Below are positions 1 through 13,075 of a stretch of 20,767 nucleotides of DNA, piece by piece. Each line of letters opens with the position of its first letter. The first letter of the stretch is position 1. The DNA is from Paraglomus occultum (Eukaryota > Glomeromycota > Glomeromycetes > Paraglomerales > Paraglomeraceae), in assembly GCA_910592205.1 (NCBI GenBank), contig CAJVPJ010000616.1:1-20767 (forward strand), read 5' to 3'. A program made the translations under genes and the position numbers. The notes beneath the pieces were generated by a model that ran no database searches, was not told the DNA's origin, and saw only the letters and a program-made list of their open reading frames with translations.

Positions 1-19
1 GGTATTAACGATAACTCGC

Positions 20-59
20 TATAACGATGAAAATGTGACCTAACGGGAGTATCGTTATA
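20..59. repeat. Short inverted repeat with TATAACGAT arms
   Basis: The 9-nt arms tataacgat (20-28) and atcgttata (51-59) are perfect reverse complements separated by 22 nt. The same core recurs at 699-730 and 20705-20765. The motif resembles the subterminal repeats of pogo/Tigger-like DNA transposons. That assignment is by resemblance only. Confidence 0.4.
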
Positions 60-690
60 TCCAGTCTTGACTGTAACCTTCTTTATGTGTTCTTCCAACT
101 TTACTTCTTTTATCGACCATGACACGTAAAAAACGTTCTTTCCGAAATTTGCCAATGTTCTCATAATCGAATTGCGGAAATCTTTGCTTGCGGAAGCAGT
201 ACTATTGGCGATATACTTCGTGAAAAAGATAAGATACAGTTCTGTCAAACAACTCTCAAACCCCCACTTTTTTTACAACCCGGCTCAGAATAACAAGATC
301 ACCTACCAAAGTGCAAGTAACATTCAAAAGATGTATGTTCGTCGGGAGACAATATCTTATCTACACAAAATTTCATATCTTTTCTCCACGTATTCTTTTA
401 GATTTGGCTACTGATGTTTCGCTTCAATGGATAATTATTGATCTCTGTTCTTAAGAATGTCTAAAACTTGCCGGGGTGAAATACCATATTAATATTGTTT
501 TACTAGAGCTTTCTGTTGAACGTTTGCATTAGAGGCACGTTTGCAAACTTTCTTTTCTTTGTTAACGAACCCTTGCCCTCTCCTCATAACATTGTCAAAT
601 GTTATTAATATTAACATACAACGTGATCTTTATTACGCTGACGGTGCTACTAATATTGATGTCGAACAGTTCACTCTTTGGTGCGGACTA

Positions 691-730
691 CTATAAACTT
701 ATAGCGGGACTCTGTTATAATTCCGTTATA
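691..730 (-). repeat. Tandem TATAAC/GTCCCGC motifs, possible transposon end
   Basis: Read on the minus strand, this patch has three successive units that begin TATAA and alternate with blocks such as AGTCCCGC and AGTCCGC. This is the layout seen at the ends of some pogo/Tigger elements. No matching second end or transposase is adjacent, so it is probably a relic or chance similarity. Confidence 0.3.
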
Positions 731-1680
731 TTGAACATTAACATTGCCTCATAAAGCTCCGTTCAACGAAAAAAAAAATCCGGAATCGCAGTACAACAAT
801 TTAGTAGTAAATTTGCTATAAAACTCTGCTTCCATGAAAATTCGAGAGGATATTAATTGGGAATACGAAAACAGAACATACTTGAATTAATGGGCGAACG
901 GAAAAATAAGTTATGCCTAAAAAAAATACTAGTGGAGAATAAATCCACGAAGAATCATCTTCACGTCATCCAATTGGTGAAGCTTTTCTCCACCAGCAAC
1001 ATCTTCAACCGCCCAGTACCAATTAATATTCATATATCAAGAAGTTAAACTTAATTATTTGTTATTACATGGGGGGTAGTTCAAATAGTCCTTGCCTTAT
1101 ACGTCTTCGTTTGTGGGCCGACAACGTCATGCTAAAATAAAAGCTCAAGTCCCGAGTATACTGTATAGATGATGTCTTGCTCGAAGTTCGAATTCTATAT
1201 ATTCGTTGAAATGGCAAACACAACAGATATTAATAAATGATATCTTGTGGATATAAAGCACGAGTTACGCGCAGTTTGACGTTTAATAAATTTCAATAGC
1301 AGAAGAGACTGCATCCGCGGCCTTGCGAAAATATCCATCGTATGCTTAGTAAAGACCAAACATCTACTTTCTGTGTCGAAGAAATTGCACCAAGAACGAG
1401 TTAAACTATCGCCATGTCAAGTCTAGACTCCCGTTTTAATGTATGCGTAGCGTTATTAATAGGCTACTCTCAAATTTGCCCCGTTTTTTTTTTGACGTTA
1501 CAATTTTGTTAACATTCGTCACGGGAAGTCGGCTGATTTGTTGTTGATTTGGCGCATTCCCGTGCATGTCCGCCTTTTTCGGTTCCTACTCTTTACGTAG
1601 AACTAATTGTCATCGCGCTTTCAAAGAAAAAAAAACCATATAATACGATTGGCACATACTAATGCGTTATTCTTTTTGAA

Positions 1681-4695
<3,015 letters not shown>

Positions 4696-6459
4696 ACGTT
4701 GAACCCCTAAACTGAACAATCTTGAATCTTGATACAGAACTATTCAATCACTCATTGAAAAAGGGGATTTATCCAATATTATTATTATATGCTATCATTT
4801 TAATACTGTCCCACTCTAGGGTGCCAATTTGGTTTGTAATATACTAGTAGACTCTTCTTCCCAAACCTGTTTTATTACCGAGCAAGCATTCATGTAGTGC
4901 AATACATAAAAATTTCTGACATATAGACAACGACGGTCATTGAAGGCATTCTTGGAAGGTCTTAGCAAACTGTTTTGAGCAGCCAACCCGCGTACCAAGA
5001 TGAAGAAATAGAAATGCATGGCAATAAGAAAAGGGCGGAGCTTGTATAGTTAAGATATAGTTGCTGCGTTTCTTGCTAGCAAACCTTTAATGTTTGACTG
5101 AATGAATATTCTTTGGACTGTTGGTGACTTAGAGATCGGCTACACACCAATCACGACCATGATTGTCGAGAGTTAGTCGCGCTTTCTGCCTAATAGCGGC
5201 CTATGGCAGCGTCTGTCGAGGACTTAAATACTCTACAAAGCTGTATTATAGACCAACGATATCTATTTCTTCGTAGTATTTTTTGGGCTGAAGTTCTGGT
5301 ATTGTTAATGATTTGCGCCAGCGTTGCAATGCAAGTTGGATGAGTATGCTTATTTAACGTTTAATCGCAGAAGTTAGTTGCCATTTTTGTAACTTGGTAA
5401 TTAAAGAATGTATTGTCACAACTTACGTTCCGACTGGCTAACAGGAAACTTTTGATTACTGAATCCCGATAAAACAACCTATGCATGGTAGATAGTTACA
5501 GTTATATTGGATATGGCATAATAATAAACCGTTTAAGAGCGGACATACAGTAAGCATCTCGAAAATCATGTTCGAAACCACCGAACCAAAGATGTTCTTT
5601 TGGAAGCGTAATCCAGACCGCGAAAGAACCAGCACATTTAAAGATGCGGTCCTATATCTATTTTATTTGAAATTAAAGGTGATGTGTGACAAGTTCCTTG
5701 CTCCTAGTAATAGTAAAGGAAATTTATTACAGTTAAACTCAGTGGTACCAGACTTCTTAATATTAATACAAAGGCCTAAACGATTAATCCCACGCAAACT
5801 GTCCAGAACGTTCATGGAAAATGCTACTTGTCCTCAACACGTGGACTGTCTCATTGCTATCATAACAGAACAGTAAAGTCATTATCAGCAGTCAACAGAT
5901 ACGTGTTATGTGCTATTCTTCATACTATTAATTCTTCAACAACTAAATATGGTGCATACTCGACAATAAAACCACCTGTTTTTAAAACCTTTCAGCTCAA
6001 CGTAGAAAGGTAGAGGCTTTTTTTTTTTAGAAAATCTGCTAGTAATCATATTATCGCGATATGCTTTACGAAGTTACTGGATGGTTTGTCATAAAATGCC
6101 TCTACGCTGAAAGTCAATAGTGTATGATTGATCAGCTGACTCCCGAGTTACACCCTAGTCGATTCCTTAAGACTAAGCTTAAGCTAGTCTGCAAAAGTAT
6201 TTGTGATGTAATTATATTAATGTATTAGTCTTAATATTAATAATAATAAACGGTTTAATTGGCAAAACCAATCGTTTCTGATACACAGAAAACCTCGTTC
6301 CTAAGAACGCGTTTAATTGAATGTATTATTATTATCTTCGAGACATACCGGTACATAACACTTCTACGCAAAACGAATTTTATTAACTATTTTGGAAATA
6401 ATCTACAAATCATGTGTAAAGATTATCAAACTTTGAATCACAGCACATAGTGATCAAAG
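4696..6459. other. Intergenic region between PRP4K and the siroheme synthase gene
   Basis: This 1.76 kb stretch holds the PRP4K 3' flank and the siroheme synthase 5' flank. One ATG-initiated frame (5568-5876, 102 codons) is open, but it has no recognisable domain, no clear codon preference and no splice partners, so I leave it uncalled. A near-palindrome (agactaagcttaagctagtct) lies near 6170-6190. No RNA gene or transposase similarity is apparent. Confidence 0.55.
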
Positions 6460-7956
6460 ATGTCTAGCGAAAATTATGCACAAATCAGAAAAGGCGGTTC
6501 TTTGTTGTTAGCATGGAGAATTGAAAACAAACGCGTTCTTATAGTCGGAGGGGGTAACGTTGCTGCAGGACGTATTGTTAAGGCTCTCGAGGCTGATGCG
6601 CATGTTACAGTAGTCTGTCCGGATGATGGCCTTAACAACGAAGTCAGATATCGCATCAACCAAAACCAAGTTCACAATTGGATAAACAGAAATTTCGAGG
6701 AATGTGACCTGGAGAATGTTGACATGGTGCTGACTGCTATCGACGATCATGTGAGGTCGCGAGAGATATATTACATGTGTAAGGCAAGAAAGATGCCCGT
6801 TAACGTGGCAGACATACCATCCCTGTGTGACTTTTACTTTATGGCAGAGCATCGAGAAGGTCCACTACAGATTGGTATCTCATCAAATGGACAAGCGCCG
6901 AAATTGGCTACCATGATTCGCCAACATGTAGCGGACGCATTGCCAAAAAATATAGGAATGGCCATATCTAAGGTTGGCAACTTGCGTCAAAAATTGCGAG
7001 ATATTGACTCAGATTACGAGTCATCAAAGAAAAGAATGGGATGGATGATCCGTGTCTGTAAAGAATGGTCTCTTGATGAGTTGGCAAACTTGGATGATAA
7101 GATGACGGATTTATTGCTATCGTTTTATGGCAAAGATGAAGTGCCCAGTTTTAATTCAATTGCAAAAGTCAGCAAGTCAAAAGAAGATATCGAAGAAGAC
7201 AAAGAGAAACGAGCGAGATCACGCATTATTTTGGTAGGCGCAGGACCTGGTGACCCTTCACTCCTCACTATCAAGGCGATGACGTTACTCTCCCAAGCTG
7301 ATCTTGTCTTATCTGATCGCCTGGTTCCCGCAGCTATATTAGAACATGCAAAGGGTGAGGTTCGTTTCGCAAATGCTAAGTCGGGAAGCGAAAAAACACG
7401 CTCGTCAGACGTATCGCAGGATGAACTCCTCAACTGGGCTCTGGAAGCATTAGAAGCAGGCAAATTAGTAATCAGGCTTAAAGTGGGGGATCCGTTTCTA
7501 TTCGGACGTGGTGGAGAAGAAGTGTTATTCTTTAAGAAGCGTGGATGGGATGTCGAGGTTGTCCCCGGTATAAGCAGTTCACTATCAGCTCCATTGGCCG
7601 CTCACATACCAGTGACTCACCGAGGGATATCGGATCAAGTTCTTATTACGACCGGACAGGGTACAAAAGGAAGAATGCCGGAAATTCCAGAGTATAATCC
7701 TATGCGTACAACCGTTGTTCTGATGGCGGTTGGGAGGGCAAAAAATCTGAGTGAGCTATTGTTGAATAGAGCCTATCCAAGCGATCTACCAGCAATGTTT
7801 GTGGAAAATGGACATCGTCCAAACGAGAAAATTATACGCACAACGGTTGGGGACTTGGGTGAGATAGTTGAGCGTGAAAACATTGTCTCGCCAGCTACAC
7901 TAGTCATCGGTAGAGCAGTAGACGCTTTGTTGGTTGACGAGGAACGACAAGGGTAA
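6460..7956 (+). CDS. Bifunctional siroheme synthase: precorrin-2 dehydrogenase/ferrochelatase fused to uroporphyrinogen-III C-methyltransferase
   Basis: A single uninterrupted frame encodes 498 aa. An in-frame stop at 6451-6453 makes the ATG at 6460 the first possible start. Residues about 15-200 form a Met8/CysG-N-like NAD-binding domain: VLIVGGGNVAAGR at 26-38, TAIDD at 92-96 (where Met8p/CysG carry the catalytic aspartate) and PVNVADIPSLCDFYF further on. Residues about 255-490 form a SUMT (tetrapyrrole methylase) domain: LVGAGPGDP at 258-266, RLKVGDPFLFGRGGEE at 339-354, and a VVPGISSSLSAP loop from 367. Together these would convert uroporphyrinogen III to siroheme by two SAM-dependent methylations, NAD-dependent oxidation and iron insertion. 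Siroheme is the cofactor of sulfite and nitrite reductases. Domain order matches bacterial CysG, and related fusions are known in fungal MET1-type proteins. It is intronless beside intron-dense genes and converges with SMU1. Confidence 0.95.
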   Translation: MSSENYAQIRKGGSLLLAWRIENKRVLIVGGGNVAAGRIVKALEADAHVTVVCPDDGLNNEVRYRINQNQVHNWINRNFEECDLENVDMVLTAIDDHVRSREIYYMCKARKMPVNVADIPSLCDFYFMAEHREGPLQIGISSNGQAPKLATMIRQHVADALPKNIGMAISKVGNLRQKLRDIDSDYESSKKRMGWMIRVCKEWSLDELANLDDKMTDLLLSFYGKDEVPSFNSIAKVSKSKEDIEEDKEKRARSRIILVGAGPGDPSLLTIKAMTLLSQADLVLSDRLVPAAILEHAKGEVRFANAKSGSEKTRSSDVSQDELLNWALEALEAGKLVIRLKVGDPFLFGRGGEEVLFFKKRGWDVEVVPGISSSLSAPLAAHIPVTHRGISDQVLITTGQGTKGRMPEIPEYNPMRTTVVLMAVGRAKNLSELLLNRAYPSDLPAMFVENGHRPNEKIIRTTVGDLGEIVERENIVSPATLVIGRAVDALLVDEERQG

Positions 7957-8050
7957 TTGTGACTTTCATAGATCGTTTGGTTGATTTCAATTATATCTTC
8001 CATCATTGGGGATCCTTGAGGTTGTCTAAATCATTCTCTAGTCATTTATT

Positions 8051-10484
8051 TTATGGTTTCCAGAACGAAATTATGCCATCATCAGCATAAGATGCAAGAA
8101 TATTACTGAATGGATGATGTGCCAATCCAATAACTTCTGCTTCACTTAGCTAAACGCCAATACTAATGAGAGCCAAATTCATGTAAAGGTCAGAAATTTT
8201 TACGATATACTCTTACCTTTAATGTTGTAGCCATCTTTCCAGTCTGAACATTGATGCAGCATAAATTAGAATCTTCAGTAATACAATAAATGAAGTCACC
8301 CTGCGGAGATACAGTACAAGCGACGAAGTCGGCGCTAGGCTTTTTGTCTGATGTAAATGTTTTAATAATCTATAATAGACGTTGTTAAATACTATAAATT
8401 TAATTTCCATAAAAATTAGTTAAAATAACTATAAATAGTCCTACCTGTCCTCTGACAGTCATAAGATACAACGTAGGACTCTTACTACACACGATGACTT
8501 GATCCATGTTCTTAGGCATTTGAATGACGCAGTTAATTGTGCTACCACCAGATATTGTTGCTGATGCCTGTCCAACCTGTGGACATATTGTGTGGAGACA
8601 TTCTGTTGATTTTGCATCCCATATCTGCGACACTCTCCATGTGTTAGAAATCAGATGAGTTCATATACGTCTTTGTATAGAGTATTAATGACACACCTTT
8701 ACAGTTCCATCACTGCTTGCGCTAATAACTCGGGACATATCATAAGAGAAGATAGCATCGTTAACAAACGACGAATGTCCGCGAAATTCTTTAAGCGTTT
8801 TACCTGATTTCAAACCGTGTATCCTGATAAAATAAAATTTAAACAATGTGCACAAGGGTAGATATTGCCTTCCTATGAATATATGTTGACTCACCTTACA
8901 GTGTGATCGAAGCTGGAACTCAACACTTGACTACCATCACGATTGAAACACACTGCCGTAACGCCTTGACTGTGAGCCGGAGAAAAGCGGCGGGTGCATT
9001 GACCCGTTGCAACCTTCCAGACCTTGATGATGTCATTTTAACGCTAAATGATACGCATGTCGAAGTCACCAAAAATCGAATTATGTAATAATTTACTTTA
9101 ATCGTTCCATCTTGCGCGCCCGTGACTAACATCTCACTGTCTCGGCTAAAATCTAAGCACAGAACAGGGTGCTCCATTAACATTGGATTGTCCTATTAAT
9201 ATAATACCAGTATGAGTAGATAATTTTTAAAAAAAATTATGGTATATAAAAATGTTAAGGTACCTCGGCTTGATACTTAAAGTCTTTTCTTAATTTTCCC
9301 GTCATATAATTCCAAATTTCAATGAACCCATCAACGCTGCCAGTCACAAAATATTGTCCATCAGGGGAGAATGCCACGGATTCTGCGTGTTGTTTTTTGG
9401 GAAACTACAGAATGCGAATGGCTTTCAAATAAATAACAGTATGAATAACTAAATTGCCACAATTTATCAACTTCGACTACCTTTATTGTAGTATAACATC
9501 TCGTCGGCTCAGTGTCGTCTTCAGCCTTGGACGTCGGTGCCGACCCACGAAATAAATCAAATGCGGAGTCTGGCGGCAGAAGGCCTTGATGCTGTTGCCA
9601 TTTTAAAGCTTGTCCAAGCAGTGCGAGAAGCCTTGATGGTGCTACTACTGTTACTTCGGTCGAAAGAGCTAAATATACATTGCAAGTTAAAATAATTGCA
9701 ACCCAAATCGGCAGAGGTTTTCTTTTATTTGCAGTTGACTAAATTCTTACCTTGCGCTATTATTTGGCGACGTTTTTCCTTTGTCATACCGGGTGGATAT
9801 GCCTGAACGTTTGTACTTCGTAATCATTAAATGATACATGTTTACAACAACATATTTAATCATCAAAATCCATTATTAACAACCTCTTTCGGATCAAACC
9901 AAGTTCTCGATAGTAAATGCTCCAGATGCAAATATCTCTCCGAGTAATGATCTCTTAAAAATTGCATTGGATCTGTCTGTCTCAACAAAGTTCTTGCTGC
10001 TCCAAGTTCTCTCATTTCTATTAATTCCAATACAATCTGATGAAAGACTTAGTTGTACCTGACGGTAAGGCTCATGCAACAAAATTCGAAAGCATATGAA
10101 CCTGTTCGTAAAGATCTACGAGTTTACGTTGCGGAATCTTCAGATTAGAAACTGTGCGAAGAACAACGTCCCAACGACCTTGAATGAGTTCTTCCATGAA
10201 GGATTCAACCGAATCAACTGTGTTGAGCGCTATGGTTGATTCCTCCTTAACGAAGATGTGTGTCAGATAGGAAGAACCAGAATACGCACATTATGCGAGG
10301 TAGCAGGCTCTCGACAAAGTACCTGCAATGCCGCATACGTATTTTGAAGATTATTCTCCTTCAAGAACTGAAGAATAAGTCGGATTACACTAATAATTAT
10401 ATGGCATTAGTCCAATTAATCATCTTATGTAATGGCCGACATACAGTAAACTTACTCTGATGATTCTATTTCTATGGAACTCAT
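8051..10484 (-). CDS. smu1: SMU1, LisH/CTLH/WD40 spliceosomal protein
   Basis: Thirteen minus-strand exons join in frame: 10484-10456, 10389-10323, 10245-10102, 10036-9884, 9802-9751, 9668-9481, 9404-9264, 9192-9097, 9022-8895, 8823-8697, 8624-8445, 8369-8217 and 8149-8051. They give 518 aa (human SMU1 is 513) through twelve GT-AG introns of 65-82 nt. The start [10 protein letters not shown] sits at the position of the family start. Residues about 6-35 form LisH, about 38-95 CTLH ([19 protein letters not shown] spans a splice site), and about 212-518 the WD40 propeller. Clear WD40 landmarks are [37 protein letters not shown] and [23 protein letters not shown]1 pairs with RED/IK in the spliceosomal B complex and influences splice-site choice, notably for short introns. 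Donors gttcat (after exon 3) and gttgtt (after exon 4) depart from GTA/GTG but are required for the frame. Confidence 0.97.
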
Positions 10485-10607
10485 TTTTTGCAAAAAAGGA
10501 ATAAGAATTGTAATAGATTTATTTTATTATCCGTAGAACGACCTAACTTGTGTAACAGCTAGTTGATTGAAATGTGACAATTTACATTCAGATTGCCCAA
10601 ATACAAA
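10485..10607. promoter_or_regulatory. Compact divergent promoter between SMU1 and the F-box gene
   Basis: Only 123 bp separate the two divergent start codons, so both 5' untranslated regions and core promoters must fit here or extend into the partner gene. The spacer is AT-rich and no canonical TATA box is obvious. This is an inference from gene arrangement, and no factor-binding site is claimed. Confidence 0.45.
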
Positions 10608-12098
10608 ATGCATCTGCTACCTGAAATAATTGAACGAATCCTGGAAAATCTGGAATGTACATACCTTCTTCATGACTGTTTATTAATCGATCGAACGTGG
10701 TGCTCAATCGCAGTTTCTATACTTTGGAGGAATCCATTCGATCCACTGCCTAGGTCATCGTCGTCATTAATATATACATACATTAATTGTCTTGATACTG
10801 GTGCAAAATTAAGAGTAAGGAAAATGTTCGATACATTTGAGGAGAAGAAATTGACGTATGATTATACAGTGTACCTGAGATATCTACATGTCGGTATGCT
10901 TCATAAGGCGGTTCAGCAATGGTCAAGTGACACATTGGGAGACGTCGAGCAAGAAGTCATATTTAACATAGTCGGTGAATTGTTCAAACTCTTAGTTACT
11001 CGTAGTTCGAAAATAATTTGTCTTTCAATCGATGTTCCGGACTTATGCGTCAGCGATATTGGATCCTATCTATGCATTCAAGTTAAACCGTATCCACCGG
11101 CTGCACTAAGTTATCTTCAGGAATTTATTTGCTGTGGTTATTTCGCGAAGAAATCTTTGTTTGAGAATTTGGCGAAAGTAGCTAAAAACATCAAACGGAT
11201 GAGTATTAATCATTATCAGGATGATTATAAAACAGTCGCAGCGAAGGGCTTTGCTGAACTGATTGAGAATCAAAACGGATTAGAGCTATTCGAACTGTCA
11301 GTCAGTGATCCGCCGAAATTAGGCTTTCTACCATCATTAGGCACTCAGGCAAATTCGTTGACTCAGGTTATATTTCAGGGGATTGACTTTGGTGAGAGGA
11401 TTGTATTGGAATGTTTGGTTAAATGCAAGAATTTGGAACGCCTTTTTTTTTGTTTTTGCGAGAACGTGACTGAACGAGTGATCGAGCCTTTGGCAAACAC
11501 GACATTACCGAAGTTAAGAGACATAAAGTTTCACCTAAATTATCGACCTCCATTGAACTTGCCATTACTGTTTGAGAACTCTGGCCTTACAATAAGATTA
11601 CTACGACTTTCATGGCAAGTAGTTGGTCCCAATGTGCTGCCTGTCGACTTTATTGGGAGAATTGTTGTAAGCTGCCCCAACATTAGTATCTGTGAAGCAA
11701 ACTTGAACAATAATGATTTGATTACATTATTGAATCACTGCCATATTCTTGACCAGGTTGTAATACGTAATAGTAATCGATCCGAAACAATAATCGATGA
11801 ATTTCTTCCAGAATATGGAAGACTTATGCCTCCAACACTTACATCACTAACTATTTATGAACAGTGGACATTCTCGGCAGATGCATTAGAGAGGTTTCTA
11901 TCATACAATAATGTTAATTTAAGAACTTTATGTTTTAGATATTCGGCACTATTAAGAGATGAACACATTAAAGTTTTAATTAGATATGCTGTAAGGAAAA
12001 GGACATTGAAAGTTTTAAATCTAGGGTACTTTTCAAATATTAGTAAAGAATGCATGGACGAACTTAAAAGTGTTGTTGAAGATGTATATAATGTTTGA
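10608..12098 (+). CDS. F-box protein with leucine-rich C-terminal region (Glomeromycotina-type)
   Basis: One intronless frame of 496 aa starts at the ATG at 10608. The frame opens slightly upstream but without another ATG. The N-terminus (LPEIIERILENL, then LHDCLLIDRTWCSIAV and SILWRNPF, residues about 3-42) is a classic F-box of the form common in arbuscular mycorrhizal fungi. The rest is rich in Leu/Asn with irregular repeats such as LPKLRDIKF and LKVLNLGYFSNIS, suggesting a degenerate leucine-rich-repeat scaffold. F-box proteins link substrates to SKP1-cullin ubiquitin ligases through the F-box, and the variable C-terminal part is the presumed target binder. The substrate cannot be deduced. 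This family is massively duplicated in Glomeromycotina, so a specific orthologue is not assigned. Confidence 0.88.
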   Translation: MHLLPEIIERILENLECTYLLHDCLLIDRTWCSIAVSILWRNPFDPLPRSSSSLIYTYINCLDTGAKLRVRKMFDTFEEKKLTYDYTVYLRYLHVGMLHKAVQQWSSDTLGDVEQEVIFNIVGELFKLLVTRSSKIICLSIDVPDLCVSDIGSYLCIQVKPYPPAALSYLQEFICCGYFAKKSLFENLAKVAKNIKRMSINHYQDDYKTVAAKGFAELIENQNGLELFELSVSDPPKLGFLPSLGTQANSLTQVIFQGIDFGERIVLECLVKCKNLERLFFCFCENVTERVIEPLANTTLPKLRDIKFHLNYRPPLNLPLLFENSGLTIRLLRLSWQVVGPNVLPVDFIGRIVVSCPNISICEANLNNNDLITLLNHCHILDQVVIRNSNRSETIIDEFLPEYGRLMPPTLTSLTIYEQWTFSADALERFLSYNNVNLRTLCFRYSALLRDEHIKVLIRYAVRKRTLKVLNLGYFSNISKECMDELKSVVEDVYNV

Positions 12099-12174
12099 TT
12101 TATAAGTCATAACAAATGGTTTTCGATATGATAAAAATAAAATGTTGCCATTGATGAAGACCAGACTTAAAAGA

Positions 12175-12203
12175 CAGGACGGAAATTTCAGTTTTTGTCC
12201 TGA
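12175..12203. repeat. Short inverted repeat downstream of the F-box gene
   Basis: The arms caggac and gtcctg flank an AT-rich loop just left of the transposase relic. It could be one end of the element that donated the relic, but I could not see a matching copy on the far side. Confidence 0.3.
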
Positions 12204-12409
12204 GATAATTCTGCTCTACCAGAAAGTATGGCAACGTTTAAAATATATAAATATATATATGATCCGGTGCAAAAGATAGATATCTCCGAGATTGCGAATA
12301 AAATTTTAAATAGTTTCTTTAGGTTATCAAAAGCATTTTGATAAAGTTTTATTAAAGATTTACTCATTGGATTCCATATTATCTTCGGAAAAGGATTTAG
12401 ATAAATATA

Positions 12410-12932
12410 CACATCATCGTTTCTTCTATATTCTTTTGCATTGTTATGTGCTCTTTTCCATAATCCAACATTTACCTTTTCTTTGAAAGCCCAGAAAAGT
12501 TTATTTTTCAAGAAGATTTTATGCGGGACTTTACCCTTAACAACTGCCCAACACCATCAATTGGTTGAAGTTCACAATGATAAGGTGTTGTAAAAAAAGT
12601 CGGTAACCATGTTGTTTAGCTATTTCTACACAAGCGGAAGATTTATTAAAATGTTTAAAGGAGATTTAATTCAAACGGAACTTTCTCTTTGTTTTGTCGG
12701 ACAAGCTCGAGAAGTTCTGCTTTATATTCACGTAAAAGTAATAATATCAGGGCTCGCCGTCCTATATTTTTTTTGTTCTGCCAATGACACTCATTCCGTT
12801 TATGAATAATCCGCCCAACTGTACTTTCTGAAACCTCAGAACCTCAGCAACACGCTTGCTCAGTGAGAACTTTTGACGTTTTTAGATTAGGAATTCTCCC
12901 TCTGAAAAGTATTTGTGAGCGTTTAAAGTCAT
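12410..12932 (-). pseudogene. Decayed Tc1/mariner-type transposase relic
   Basis: On the minus strand, pieces of a transposase appear in order but in different frames. A possible start ATG lies at 12932-12930. A helix-turn-helix segment EVSESTVGRIIHKR runs near 12837-12796, followed by ELLELVRQNKEKVPFE, which resembles the linker before the catalytic domain. The C-terminal segment TPYHCELQPIDGV begins at 12588 (the Tc1/IS630 DDE region around its last acidic residue normally reads YHCELNPIE). LWKRAHNNAKEYRRNDD is near the end, about 12413-12465. The central DDE part between the linker and YHCEL is missing, the last acidic position reads D rather than E, and stops and frameshifts separate the pieces. 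The element is therefore inactive. Family assignment is by motif recognition. Confidence 0.7.
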
Positions 12933-12948
12933 TATTTTTCGTTTTCAG

Positions 12949-13075
12949 GTAGAGGAGCAGCGCTTCCGCTCTGTGGTACAAACGATCTACGAAGGTTGCG
13001 GCATTCCAAATTCCGGTGTAACGAACGTAGTAGCTGCGGAATACGCCGATGACAAAGAAATGGGACGTAATTATT
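12949..13075 (+). other. Orphan coding-like segment, possible exon fragment
   Basis: Directly after a good acceptor (tttttcgttttcag, ending at 12948) comes a visibly GC-richer segment. It is open for about 42 codons, beginning VEEQRFRSVVQTIYEGCG, running through IPNSGVTNVVAAEYADDKE, and ending in a stop near 13075. Its codons (TTC, CGC, ATC, TAC, GGC) look like those of a well-expressed gene. A gtaatt that could serve as a donor begins at about 13066. I found no upstream exon or start codon and do not recognise the family. The minus strand is also open across most of it, which weakens the case. It may be a captured or duplicated exon left beside a dead transposon. Confidence 0.3.

Larger units (their letters stand above)
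1..1680. other. Intergenic DNA left of PRP4K, no convincing gene
   Basis: The stretch is AT-rich with frequent stops on both strands. Two short open frames (172-414 and 857-1048) lack plausible starts and have low-complexity composition, so I do not call them genes. Positions 20-28 and 51-59 form a short inverted repeat (tataacgat/atcgttata), and 699-730 carries related motifs (see repeat entries). A TATA-like stretch (tataatac, about 1639-1646) lies some 35-40 bp upstream of the PRP4K start and may be part of its promoter. The remainder shows no recognisable RNA gene. Confidence 0.6.

Noticed and set aside
172-414. 80-codon plus-strand open frame
   Set aside because: It begins at a non-ATG codon (ttg), has low-complexity composition, no splice partners and no recognisable domain.
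857-1048. 63-codon plus-strand open frame
   Set aside because: It is short, starts from a non-ATG codon, and shows no family similarity.
1180-1200. tRNA B-box-like gttcgaattc
   Set aside because: No A box, acceptor stem or anticodon arm can be built around it.
5568-5876. 102-codon ATG-initiated frame
   Set aside because: It is the best open frame in 4696-6459, but it shows no domain, biased codon use, promoter or splice structure. A frame this long is compatible with chance.
5523-6258. aaaccgttta / taaacggttt inverted pair flanked by ataataaa
   Set aside because: The shared core is only about 10 bp of AT-rich sequence. It is not extendable and there is no target duplication.
6508-6852. Minus-strand frame inside the siroheme synthase gene
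   Set aside because: It is antisense to a clearly conserved coding sequence and shows no similarity of its own.
8903-9088. Plus-strand frame inside SMU1
   Set aside because: It lies across exon 9 and an intron of SMU1, is antisense to the WD40 coding sequence, and is a shadow frame.
12188-12511. 107-codon minus-strand frame as a stand-alone gene
   Set aside because: Only its first part (LWKRAHNNAKEY) is meaningful, and it belongs to the transposase relic. The rest is AT-rich read-through.
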